In this document: positions 49,001 through 59,273 of the stretch, in pieces | Layout: the number at the start of each line of letters is the position of its first letter | How positions within the stretch are numbered: position 1 is the stretch's first letter | Assembly: GCA_029532415.1 (NCBI GenBank) | Contig: JAQOTA010000069.1 | Coordinates: 744,001-808,000 of the forward strand | DNA: 64,000 nt | Direction of reading: 5' to 3' | DNA from: Marasmius tenuissimus | Taxonomy: Eukaryota; Basidiomycota; Agaricomycetes; Agaricales; Marasmiaceae | Position numbers and translations under genes: made by a program | Notes under the pieces: model-generated | Told to the model about the DNA's origin: nothing | Databases searched by the model: none | The model's input: only the letters and a program-made list of their open reading frames with translations

Positions 49001-49966
49001 CAGGGCTTCGAAAATTTTGTGAGACGGGAGGCCTTTGAGTGCACATCCCATGCCTTTGAGAATACTGAGGCCATTTCAGCTGCCATGGCTGATACATCCT
49101 CTGCTGTTTGAGGCTCCAGCCATGTTAATGCCTGGAGTCCATCGATTATGTCGGCTAGGAACTTATCTTCCTCCTCCCCCCCTTTGGGGAGGGCACGACG
49201 CTGTATTTCTGGGATGTCTCCCATATCTAGTGTTACAGAAACTGGGATATGATCCGATGGTCCCTGCAGTTCTGTCTCCCTCGTGGCCACAATTGCCAGT
49301 GAAAGAGTAGATTTGACAAACACTAGGTCTAGAACAGACTCCCTAAGACCTTGTGTCCGTGATATGAAGGTTGGCCCCGGATTTATATACCCGGCCCTGG
49401 CCACTCCAAGTTCCCCCAAGTTCCCCCGCTGTTCCCAGCAGTGCTGCCACCATGCCCCGGCGCTGTGAGACGCCTGGGTCCCATTCCGGGGAATGGCAGT
49501 TGAAGTCACCCGCCATGAGCGAAAGTGAAGGCATGCTACCCGCTTTATCTTGCAAAAGACGGATGGCGGTCCCATTGTCATCAGAGTAGACATTGGCTAG
49601 ACATTCGGTCTCGCCTCTGTAGAACAGAGACATGACTAGTACATCGCGGTGGTCAATGACATCCCTGCGCATTGCAGGCCTGAGGGCAGCCAGTCTCTTA
49701 GAGACATATGTGGCTACTCTCGGGCGGTCTCCCTCATCTTTCTCTGGACGGATCATTACTGTCCAAGACGGGTGATTTGGCGCGCCCACCACTCTCTCCC
49801 CTTCCGGGTCCCTAGCGGATGGTGCGTGTCTTATGAGCCGCCAAGGCGGTTCTTGGATAAACAAGATGTCAAACCGATCTTTCAACTCCTCGAGAAGTAC
49901 ATCAAGATACATATAGTTCTTGGCAATGTTAAAACTTAAGACTCTTATCCCTTGTGTCTCAGACAT
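46077..49966 (-). pseudogene. LINE ORF2: APE endonuclease, RT, RNase H, Cys/His tail (frameshifted)
   Basis: It starts MSETQGIRVLSFNIAKN at the ATG 49966-49964. Endonuclease motifs: FNIAKN, FIQEPPW, MAGDFNCHSPEW and GPSDHIPVSV (the D/N and SDH sites). RT (47732-48835): FDIAQFFPSLNHDVL, VGQGSALSPVLSS, SYVDDGTVVAQ. RNase H (about 46600-47000): ATDASVPQNP, APDAELYAI, LFTDCIAAAKRAID, all acidic residues present. Tail: CLCGVEPGTRAHVLHRC. Breaks: a tandem repeat of AAGTTCCCCC at 49411-49430, a TACAG duplication near 48957, a 1-bp deletion near 47742 and a TGA near 47692. Its role is to nick the target and copy the LINE RNA there. Confidence 0.92.
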
Positions 49967-49968
49967 TA
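49964..49968 (-). promoter_or_regulatory. ORF1/ORF2 stop-start overlap TAATG
   Basis: On the minus strand the ORF1 stop TAA and the ORF2 start ATG share one A (TAATG). In the silkworm LINE SART1 the same UAAUG arrangement drives ORF2 translation by termination-reinitiation. This is the only copy in the window that keeps the junction. Confidence 0.75.
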
Positions 49969-51790
49969 AGCTAGACGTGGGGTTTGAGCGATGGGCCTTG
50001 TACCAGAACTGCGTTCACGTACCTCAGCATATTTGGCTTCAATCCAGACTCGGTCAAAGCGATGGCGCCAGAAAGGGCAAGCCCTTTCAGTTGCGGAGTG
50101 ATTGCCCCTACAATTGGGGCATACCGGCGTATGAGGACATGGTTCATCTTCGTCGGTGGGAGGAATAGGCGGGTTAGCCTTTGGGTTACCCTTGCAGCAG
50201 CCCGCAACAAGCCGATGCTCGTCAGCTTTGTGGGGACCGCTACATTTGGGACATCGCTGCTGCGGAGCGCGGCATGCAGAGCTAGGGTGGCCCCACCTGT
50301 AGCATCTTTGGCACAGGGGGACACCTGGACTGGCTGGAGTGGATCGAACCAAACAGTTGCGCCCTTGGATGTGTATCGGCTTATCCAAGAGACGCTTTGC
50401 ACGGGTTCCTGATTGAGAATCCCAGATATTGAAGAACACCGTACAAGTGGTGCTCTTAGCAGAGTTCCGGACCACCCGCGGCAGCCCCGTGAATGTAAAA
50501 TCGTTGTTCAGAGGCGATTGCGCTATGGCATTCTTCACGTCTGAAGCAGTGATGCGGTCACCTGACACAATGTCCTTGAAGTAGGGCACGTCGATAATCT
50601 TGAGATACGACGTAGAGGTAGGGAGCCCAACCCAATGGGACTCCTTGTATCTGTCCGGCACGAGGTCCAAAACCCTCCCGCGGATAGTGTTCAGTGCGCT
50701 TTCATCAGCAACACCGCTTGTAGCAAGTGCCCAGCCCTCATATGCACGAGTTGTGGCCAGGACCTTGAGAGAATGCTGCGCGCTGCGCAGTGCAGCGTTC
50801 ACAGTGGTAGTGAGGAGGTTGAGGCTCATTTCTGGCACTCCAACATCCTTGGGGAACGACACCAGGACCTGTTTCCGGGTTGGTCCGGGTGTAGTGAATT
50901 TCGGAGTAGTCCGGGGCCTTTTAGTGGGCCCAGGGTTTCCGGAGATGGCGGGTCCGGGCCTACCCGGTGTCTCGGCCGACGCTGACGCGTTCGCCTGCGC
51001 CAGCGCAGCAGGTGCTCGTCGTTCTCTTCCCCTTCTCGCCGCTGCAGCAAAGGAGTATGGAGTGGTGGGTTTAGGCTTAGTGGCCAAGTTGATTCTCGGG
51101 GGAGGTCCCCTTGGATTAGGACGCTGGAATGGCACTGTAGGACGTTTCGGGAGCGGCCTTGGGCCCGTTCGAACTGGTTTATTCCCATTATCACCAGTGG
51201 GCTCGGTTCTATGTGGGATGAGGACTGTGTCATCTTCCTCCATTGTCTGGTGGTCGATGTGAAGAGGGGAAGAGCTGTGGGGTAGCGCAGAGCTGTTCTG
51301 GATGCGAGATTGCTGCCGGATGGTGGCCTCTTCGAGAATCCGGCCTGCGATGAGGCTGGATAAGGATGTGGTACTGCTGTGAAGACGTCGCAGCATCGAG
51401 GTTGCGATGTGGAGTTCAGGCTCAGATTCAGACAGCTGGATCCAGTCTGTGATGGCAGTGATTGCATGCGCGGCTACTTCGAAATCCCCCCCTACATCTC
51501 CAGGAGACATTACTAGGCTCAGGAAGGAGGATTCAACTGGCGGCTCAGGTGATGCAGTGTTGCGAGGAGGAAGGGGCACTTCTTCATCCTGCAGCATGGG
51601 AGTTTGCTCTCGGGGACTAGCAGCCGAGGCAGATCTGCGGCTGCTCATGGACTGAGCACGCCGTGGGGCGGGGACATTTGTTAGATATCTCTCCCGGGCA
51701 CTGGGTGCAGACCCCTCCCCAGCATTAGCAAGGAGAGGGTCATCGGATTCGGGCTGTGGATGTGGAGTGCTTGCGCAGGTCGGGGGACGA
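49966..51790 (-). CDS. LINE ORF1 (nucleic-acid-binding, three Cys/His knuckles)
   Basis: Open to the TAA at 49968-49966 after PIAQTPRLA; about 608 codons of element sequence. The frame extends into the outer LINE because the first codons and ATG are lost, so the first internal Met is in QSMSSRRSAS. Low-complexity Pro/Arg/Ala region, then the same folded region as 42795-44233 (VLVSFPKDVGVPEMSLNLLT), then CQRCYRWGHPSSAC, CPKCSGPHKADEH and CPNCRGNHSATERACPFW near the C-terminus. ORF1 proteins of this type coat the LINE RNA. Confidence 0.9.
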
Positions 51791-51802
51791 CATTCCGGCC
51801 CA

Positions 51803-54127
51803 TTGTGCTGCTGAATACTGTGGGCAAACTCATAGAGAAGATGATTTCCAATCGTCTTCAATTTGACATGATCAAGTTTGATCTTGTTCACCCCAACCAG
51901 TTTGGGGGAGTCCGCCAACGATCCACAGAGGACGCAGGCACCCACCTAACCCACCTAGTAAGAGCTGGGTGGGCAAAGGGGGAGATGACAAGCGTTGTCG
52001 CTTTTGACATTGCTCAATTCTTCCCATCGCTCAACCATGATGTGCTATTACACATATTGAGTAAATTCGGATTCTCTCATAAGTTGATTGGATTCTTTAC
52101 CTCCTACCTTGTAGGGCAGTCCACCAGATATAGGTGGAACCTGTTTGAATCAGGGCCGAACGAAGCAGATGTGGGAGTGGGACAGGGCTCTGCCCCGTCT
52201 CCAGTCCTTTCATCGATATACATAGCACCCATAATGAAGGTGTATGAAATCAGAGCTCGGGAGGTGTCATTGAACACCACCCTCCTCTCTTATGTGGACG
52301 ATGGCACAGTGGTAGCCCAGTCCAAATCGCTAGACGATAACAACCAGTCCCTCACGAGGGCATATGGGATCCTATTCGCCTTGTTTACGGCAGTAGGGTT
52401 AATACTGGAGCACGATAAAACCGAACTCTTTCACTTTAGCAGGGCTAGGGATCGATACGACTCACCCCTAGACTTAGAGTTTGCCCCCTACACGGGAAAT
52501 AATCCGCTTTGACCCACAGAAACCTGGCGGTACTTGGGGTTCTATTTTGATCGCAAACTGCTGTTCCACGAGCATGTGCGATATTATTCTACCAAGGCTC
52601 TCACTACTGTACAGTCAATGAGAATGCTCGGTAACTCAACCAGGGGGCTCTCAGCCCTTCATAAAAGGCTTCTATACCGTGCATGTGTGATGCCAATTGC
52701 CACGTACGGATTTAGACTATGGTTCTTTGAAGGGTCTAGGAGCAAAACCGCTCTCAAATCCCTCAACACTATGCAGCGTAAAGCAGCAATATGGGTGACA
52801 GGTGCGTTTCGCACATCGCCTACAGGCGGAGTTGAAGCCCTTGCGGGACTCATCCCAGTTCATATTCACCTACGTAAACTTGCCACCAGGGCAGATTACA
52901 GGGTAGCCACCTTGTCGAGCACACACCCGACAAGATCTCTACTTAGGGGAGCACAAGTCAAAGACGCCACCCCGCATCCCAAGTCATTGGCCACTCTGAC
53001 GGAAGCAGTCCGGAAGAAGGTCAAAGGCACCGTTATGGAGATCGACAAGGTTTCCACTAAGCTTACCGAGGAGTTTGATTCCACTCACGAGGATGCAAAC
53101 CCTGGCAATAGACTGCGGGATAGGTATCCTGATCGCATCACATTCACTGAGCAAGCCAAGGACAAGGAGAAGTCCGAGTCCGAAAGCCTAGCTGAGTGGA
53201 TAGCATTTCTTGATCGAAAACTCGAGTTACTCGAAGACGATCCCGACACGGTTGTTGCAGCTACCGACGCCTCGGTGCCGCAAAACCCCAGACATCAGGC
53301 TGTCTCAGCGGCCATGATATACAGGAGCGGAGACCTAGTTCATCAGACCAGGTACGCTTCAGGTGTTGTTACAGCTCCGGACGCAGAGCTCTATGCTATA
53401 CGGGTGGCAATTTCCTACATGGCTATGTCATGCGGGGAAAGCAGCCACTTTGTATTATTTACTGATTGCATTGCTGCAGCAAAGCGGGCAATTGACCCGT
53501 CCATACACTAAGGACAGAGTGACTCTCTGGCTGTGTGTAGGGCGCTATCTGACTGGTTTGCAGGAGGAGATGACCGCAAGGTGACCTTCATCCAAGTACC
53601 TTCAAAAGCGAAATGGAGCATCCACCAGCTCGCTCATGAATTTGTCAGAGGACTGCCCCCCGTAGGCGTGGGGGCAGTACCCCAAACATCGCTAGACAGG
53701 CTTTGGCAAGAAGCCACAAAAGCGGGCCAGGATGCGTGGGTATCACGCTTCCAAGACCCATCATATGGAGGCAGGCACTTCTACGAGCTACTAGATCTTA
53801 AAAGATCGCCCTCTACAACCATTGTACCTCAAGGGAGGAACATGGTTAAAGCTGGCCACAGAGTCACTATCATTGTCCACCAGAATGACTCGATGCATTC
53901 TGGGTCATGCACCGATTGGAGAATACTACCAGCGGTTCAACATTCAGGCAGATCTAGCCTGTTTGTGCGGTGTGGAACCTGGGACCAGGGCGCACGTACT
54001 TCACAGATGCTCTGAATTAGAGCGTGGAAACTCGCTTCATCGGCTTCCGGGCCTGATAGCTTATTTGAAAGCAAACCCTCGGGCGTTTGCCTTCCCCTCC
54101 CAAGCAGAAGCCGAAGGAGTTGGGTAA
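51803..54127 (+). pseudogene. Outer LINE ORF2, right part (RT, RNase H, tail)
   Basis: It resumes at VLLNTVGKLIEKMISNRLQ and carries FDIAQFFPSLNHDVL, GVGQGSAPSPVLSS, SYVDDGTVVAQ and RNase H ATDASVPQNP, APDAELYAI, LFTDCIAAAKRAID. Stops: TGA after GNNPL (52510, shared with the nested copy) and TAA at 53511, where other copies have TCA. A frame change near 53800 precedes the tail CLCGVEPGTRAHVLHRC (53822-54127). Confidence 0.9.
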
Positions 54128-54443
54128 GTCTCTCGGGCCGATGTGCTGGAGTTAGCTCCCCGTAGACTCTTCGGAGGGGTGTGCGGGCTCTTGCTGCCGG
54201 GCCTAGGCGGTGGGGTTGAAGGACGTGGGAGCAGGGGGCACTAGTGCGTCATAGCCCAGGATGATATAGCCTCATCTACCACGTAGTGTGATGAAACACT
54301 GTGGACACGTTCTGAGGTACGGTTCCTTAGAGGGGTGGACCTCCTTTCTAGGGGGGGATCTAATTATTACGCATTTGTGGGATGCTGCATTTGTAGATAG
54401 CGACCGGACCGTGTTCGTACACCGGTATATAAGAATATGATTC

Positions 54444-54470
<27 letters not shown>
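54128..54470 (+). promoter_or_regulatory. Outer LINE 3' UTR and poly(A)
   Basis: Same 3' UTR as the other copies, with CCGTAGACTCTTCGG, ending TATATAAGAATATGATTC and an A run at 54444-54470 directly before the 15-bp duplication. Confidence 0.85.
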
Positions 54471-54475
<5 letters not shown>

Positions 54476-54484
54476 CGCAGAACA

Positions 54485-55496
54485 AGTGGCCACAGTTTAC
54501 GAGCCTGGAAGCTTAACAGTGAGCTTTTTGTTTGTATGTAATCGATCATAAGTTGAGTGCACCAACATTACGGTGTTTTGTAAGTCCTTGAAATACACCT
54601 CGTACTTGCCAAACTGTTCCAGATTGGATGCCTGTTCCAGGATATACTCATTGGGGTTGGTCCGGAGGCAAAAACACTCACCAAGGACTTAGACATCTTG
54701 TCGAGCTGTTCCTTCAATCACTTGCTCTCCTGTCAAGTCATTGTTGTAAGAAACAAGTATGAAAAGAACAACACCAATAATCTGTAGTCATACCTTATTG
54801 GCTGACCTCCAGAAGTTCTTGAGGTTTTGGATTTTCTTCTCCTGCTTGTTCACCTTGGCTTCATGACTCGCTAGGACTCAGTGTGTTTTTAGGTTGAATT
54901 GGTCAGACAAGAATGCTGGATGTCCCAACTTCTAGTAGCCTACTCACATTTTTGAGCTCTGTGTACCTCTCCCGCAGTTTTCTGTACTCCTGAAGATAGG
55001 TCAGCAACACTTGTCAATAACTTATAGCTCATTATGTTTCTAACTATATAATCATTCAACGTTCAAGTAATTGTTAGGCAGAGGAGATCATGCATCCAGC
55101 CAGGAACACTATAGCCATACATTGTCACTCAATTATCTGTAGGATCTCCTTACAGAACATGGGATACATTAGTGATTATCTCCAAAATACTTTAACCAGT
55201 TGGGCTGCCAATTCAGTCCCTTTTCCTGTTGCTCATTGTTATCTTCAGTGTCCTCCTTGTCATCAGGGTCCTGACCCAGCCACATACCCACAGCACCCTC
55301 TTCTCTGAGTAGTTCCTGGTATTTCTCGATGATATCGTTCAGGGCAAAGTTGAAGACAGGACGTTTAACAATGCGAGCTCTGCACACAGGACACAGGACA
55401 ATTATACCAACATCTGCCATGCTTTCGAAGATACCGGTCAGGCAGGTACCACAGAAACTATGGCCACACCCAATGCTAGAGATGTTTGATTGGGTT
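54485..55496 (-). pseudogene. RING-finger/coiled-coil host gene, truncated by a LINE
   Basis: Just left of the LINE poly(T) at 55497 the minus strand reads SSIGCGHSFCGTCLTGIFES and ten residues later LCPVCRARIVKRPVF: C, H, CxxC and CPxC, the last six ligands of a C3HC4 RING. The first CxxC would lie upstream, where the LINE now is. It continues with an acidic helix (EKYQELLREEGAVGMWLGQ) to about 55169, then likely exons EYRKLRERYTELKN (donor GTGAGT), SHEAKVNKQEKKIQNLKNFW (donor GTATGA), LKEQLDKMSKSL (after a TGA) and NLEQFGKYEVYFKDLQ. RING plus coiled coil suggests a ubiquitin ligase. Splice phases do not all agree and one exon has a stop, so it is probably dead. Target unknown. Confidence 0.6.
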
Positions 55497-57126
55497 TTTT
55501 TTTTTTTTTTGGATCATATTCTTATATACCGGTGTACGAACACAGTCCGGTCGCTATCTACAAGTGCAGCATGCCACAAATGCGTAATAACTAGATCCCC
55601 CGCTAGAAAGAAGGTGCGCCCCCCTAAGGAACCGTACCTCAGAACGTGCCCACAGTGTTTCTTTACACTGTGTGGTAGATAAGGCTGTATCATCCTGGGC
55701 TATGACACACTAGTGCCCCCGGCTCCCACGTCCTTCACCCCCGCCGCCTAGGCTTGGCAGCAATGGCCCCCACACCCCTCACACCCCTCCGGAGAGTCTA
55801 CGGGGAGCTAACTCCAGCACATCGGCCCAAGAGACTTACCCAACTCCTTCTGCTTCTGCTTGGGAGGGGAAGGCAAACGCCCGAGGGTTTGCCTTCAGAT
55901 AGGCTATCAGGCCCGGAAGCCGATGAAGCGAATTTCCACGCTCTAGTTCTGAGCATCTGTGAAGTACGTGTGCCCTGGTACCAGGTTCCACACCGCGGTT
56001 TGCATCCTCATGTGTGGGATCAAACTCCTCGGTTAGCTTGGTGGAGACCTTGTTGATCTCGATAACAGTGCCTTTGACCTTCTTCCGGACTGCTTCCGTC
56101 AGATTGGCCAATGACTTGGGATGCGGGGTGGCGTCTTTGACTTGTGCTCCCCTAAGTAGAGATCTTGTCGGGTGTGTGCTCTACAAGGTGGCTACCCTGT
56201 AATCAGCCCTGGTGGCCAGTTTACAGAGGTGTATGTGGACCGGGATGAGGCCGGCAAGGGCTTCAACTCCGCCTGTAGGCGATGTGCGGAATGACCTGTC
56301 ACCCATATTGCTGCTTTACGCTGCATAGTGTTGAGGGACTTAAGAGCAGTTTTGCTCCTAGATCCTTCAAAGAACCAGAGCCTGAACCCGTATGTAGCGA
56401 TTGGTATCACACATGCACGGTATAGGAGCCTTTTGTGGAGGGCTGAAAGCCCCCTAGTTGAGTTGCCAAGACAGTAGTGAGAGCCTTGGTAGAATAGTAT
56501 CGCACATGCTCGTGGAACATCAATTGCAATCAAAATAGAACCCCAGGTACCGCCAGGTATCTTTGGGTCGAAGCGGAGTGTTTCCCGTGTACGGGGCAAA
56601 CTCCAAGTCTAGGGGTGGGTCGTATCAATCCCTAGCCCTGCTAAAGTGAAAGAGTTCGGTTTTATCGTGCTCCAATATTAATCCTACCACCGTGAACAAG
56701 GCATATAGGATCCCATATGCCCTCTCAAGGGAATGGTTGTTATCGTCTAGCGACTTGGACTGGGCTACCACTGTGTCATCATCCACATAAGAGAGAAGGG
56801 GGGTGTTCAATGACACCTCCTGAGCTCTGATTTCGTACACCTTCATTATGGGTGCTATGTATATCGATGATAGGACCGGAGACAGGGCTGAGCCCTGTCC
56901 CACTCCCACATCTGCTTCGTTCGGCCCTGACTCGAACAGGTTCCACCTATATCTGGTGGACCGCCCTACAAGGTACAACATAAAGAATCCAATCAGTTTA
57001 TGAGAGAATCCGAATTAACTCAGTATGTGTAGTAGCACATCATGATTGAGTGATGGGAAGAATTGAGCAATGTCAAAAGTGACAACGCTCGTCATCTCCC
57101 CCTTTGCCCATCCAGCTCTCACCAGG
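55497..57126 (-). mobile_element. LINE with internal deletion, inserted in the RING gene
   Basis: Poly(T), 3' UTR (55516-55835), the ORF2 tail, then a clean jump (about 55995) from HEDAN to RGVEPGTRAHVLHRC that removes about 900 bp including RNase H; then RT thumb and RT core (SYVDDDTVVAQ; VGVGQGSALSPVLSS) to about 57126. Further lesions: about 30 bp missing near 56470 and frame changes. I found no matching target duplication at the right end. Confidence 0.85.
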
Positions 57127-57489
57127 AGGTATGTGCCTCCATCCGGCCCTCTGCTCTTCCTGTCAGCCTTGAATTTAGCCTTGGGCATGTTTCAAGGACA
57201 AATGGACGGGGGAGTGAGATCCTTGAACAAAATGAAATCTGTAAACATCATTTATGTAATCCGCCACAATCACAGACCACTTGGAGCATGCATGTTCCTC
57301 CGTTTCCTGCTATAGACATACGTGGGTTACCATGATTGTGATCAATGCACATACATCTGTACCCGGGTATGTTTCATTCACTGATTCAATCAAGGCTGGT
57401 AGACTATTGATCACACACCTAAGAATCCAACCTACTGTCATGAACGGCCTTTGTGACTGGGAATCTCTCAGGCCATCCAATCTGAGACT
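57127..57489 (-). other. Host DNA, possible exon remnants
   Basis: The minus strand reads RPFMTVGWILRCVINSLPAL and IESVNETYPGTDVCALITIM (57310-57498), followed after a GTATGT-like donor by KWSVIVADYINDVYRFHFVQ (about 57200-57260). These look like two exons of a host gene with a short intron. No family recognised. Confidence 0.35.
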
Positions 57490-57890
57490 AGGGATCAAGG
57501 GTGAAAGAGATAGTTATTGAGCAAGCACACCCTCAACATAGCACAAGCTAGGCAAGCAGTATGGACGAAATGGACAAGCTGGGAAACTACCTACAAGTGA
57601 CCAAGTGACCATGAGTATATATGACAGTCCTAAGCTGTACAATGATCATGGGAATGAACTGTAAAGGGATAAGTGATCTATCTATGGATCTGATCAAAGG
57701 GGACCATGTTACACATCAGTGGAGAACACAGGTAACAATGTATCAAGGAAAGAATGATATGAAACATCATAGAATGAAATGGGGATTATATAGTGATGCT
57801 GGGGCATGTATCTGTGTGAAAAGAAGTGGAAACAAAGGGATGTTGACCAAGGGACTGGAAAAGTGAAGAATAGTGGGTAGATTTGTAACA
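57490..57890. repeat. LTR-E-like repeat, copy 3
   Basis: It shares CTGGGAAACTACCTACA, CCATGAGTATATATGACAG and the end GGTAGATTTGTAACA with the copy at 7977-8298, and resembles part of LTR-A/B/C. The left boundary is uncertain. Confidence 0.45.
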
Positions 57891-58020
57891 CCTACTGTAT
57901 TGCAACATGTTCTGAAGAACATCTGCAAGGCCAACTAAGATTGGGAATGACACAGATAGAAAGACTCAACAGTTTACATGTGATGCAACCTAACAAGGAA
58001 CGTGTAGCTTTGAGTCATGG
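57891..58020. other. Short host segment before a LINE
   Basis: No gene seen. The LINE target TGGCGTGAAGAAT begins at 58021. Confidence 0.4.
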
Positions 58021-58030
58021 TGGCGTGAAG

Positions 58031-58033
<3 letters not shown>

Positions 58034-58070
<37 letters not shown>

Positions 58071-58940
58071 TTTTGAATCATGTTCTTATATACCGGTGTA
58101 CAAACACAGTCCAGTCGCTATCTACAAATGCAGCATGCCACAAGTGCGTAATAACTAGATCCCCCGCTAGAAAGGAGGTGCGCCTCTCTAGGAACCACCC
58201 CTCAGAACGTATCCACAGTGTTTCCCCCACACTATGTGGTAGATAGGGTTATATCATCCTGGGCTATGACGCACTAGTGCCCCCTGCTCCTGCGTCCTTC
58301 ACCCCCGCCACCTAGGCCCGGCAGCAAGAGCCCGCACACCCCTCCGAAGAGTCTACGGGGAGCTAATTCCAGCACATCAGCCCAGATCACTTACCCAACT
58401 CCTTCTGCTTCTGCTTGGGAGGGGAAGGCAAACACCCTAGGGTTTGCCTTCAAATACGCTATAAGGCCCGGAAGCCGATGAAGCAAATTTCCACGCTCTA
58501 GTTCTGAGCATCGGTGAAGTACGTGTGCCCTGGTCCCAGGTTCCACACCACACAAGCAGGATACATCTGCCTGAATATTAAACTGTTGGTAGTACTCTCC
58601 AATCGGTGCATGCCCCAGAATGCACCGAGTCATTCTGGTGGACAATGATAGTGACTCTGTGGCCAGCTTTAACCATGTTCCTCCCTTGAGGTACAATGGT
58701 TGTAGAGGGCGATCTTTAAGATCTAGTAGCTCGTAGAAGTGCCTGCCTCCATATGATGGGTCCTGGAAACACGATACCCACACATCCTGGCCTGCTTTTG
58801 TGGCTTCTTGTCGAAGCCTATCCAACAATGTTTGAGGCACTGCCCCCACGCCTATGGGGGGTAGTCCTCTGACAAATTCATGAGCGAGCTGGTGAATGTT
58901 CCATTTCGCTTTTGAAGGTACTTGGATGAAGGTCACCTTG
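58034..58940 (-). mobile_element. 5'-truncated LINE with 13-bp target duplication and long A-tail
   Basis: TGGCGTGAAGAAT flanks it at 58021-58033 and 58941-58953 (14 bp if the shared G is counted). A T run of about 36 starts the copy, then G and TTTT, the 3' UTR, and ORF2 tail codons up to KVTFIQVPSKAKWNIH. The tail ORF is open from the truncation to the normal stop (58391), with CLCGVEPGTRAHVLHRC. The long, nearly uninterrupted A-tail suggests a fairly recent insertion. Confidence 0.93.
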
Positions 58941-58953
58941 TGGCGTGAAGAAT

Positions 58954-59273
58954 CAGTGAACAATGTTCTTTTGATAGGAAATTGAGCGCTGCCACATGTA
59001 ATCATAAGTCTGGATAAAGTGACGTAAATTTATTGTGCATAGGATTTACAGTTGACTAAAACGTTATGAACCAAAACTATGGGTCACAGATGCGAGGTGA
59101 AGGACTGGTCAATACAGCAAGAGTAGTGAATGCCGACCAAGAACCACCCAGTACACTTGTCAGTACCTTTCATAGCCTCCCAAGGCAACAAAAATATGCA
59201 CTGATAAAGCGCTTGCCCTGAGCATGGCCACAAGGAAAGTAGAGGAAGAGAATCTGACAAAGTGGATATGTTG
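58954..59273. other. Host DNA downstream of the 59274-62300 gene
   Basis: No gene supported. It may be the 3' flank of the minus-strand gene that ends at 59274. Confidence 0.4.

Larger units (their letters stand above)
45741..51790 (-). mobile_element. Nested near-full-length LINE (6.05 kb) with target duplication
   Basis: CATTCCGGCCCA lies at 45729-45740 and 51791-51802; removing the element and one copy restores the RT coding sequence of the outer LINE. Read on the minus strand: ORF1 (lacking only about the first 20 codons), ORF2 with APE endonuclease, RT, RNase H and Cys/His tail, 3' UTR, poly(A). It is the most complete LINE in the window and defines the family as Tad-like. ORF2 is broken by a 10-bp and a 5-bp tandem duplication, a 1-bp deletion and a TGA. 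Confidence 0.95.
45061..54469 (+). mobile_element. Outer LINE, 5'-truncated, split by a nested LINE
   Basis: AGGATCCGCAGAACA occurs at 45046-45060 and again at 54470-54484, a perfect 15-bp duplication. Between them, 45061-45740 and 51803-54469 form one plus-strand LINE of about 3.35 kb (end of endonuclease, RT, RNase H, tail, 3' UTR, A-tail at 54444-54470) once the nested element and one copy of its duplication are removed. The 5' truncation lies near the endonuclease-RT boundary. Confidence 0.93.

Noticed and set aside
50600..51262. 220-codon plus-strand ORF opposite LINE ORF1, also at 43367-44029 on the other strand
   Set aside because: Identical in both because the sense ORF1 is conserved; composition is GC-driven and there is no independent motif.
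27796..55995. Splicing as the cause of the LINE internal deletions
   Set aside because: None of the four junctions has GT at the donor and AG at the acceptor in the intact copies.
25691..58069. Poly(T) runs as transcription terminators or low-complexity artefacts
   Set aside because: Each is directly joined to GAATCATATTC and the LINE 3' UTR on the minus strand, so they are poly(A) tails.
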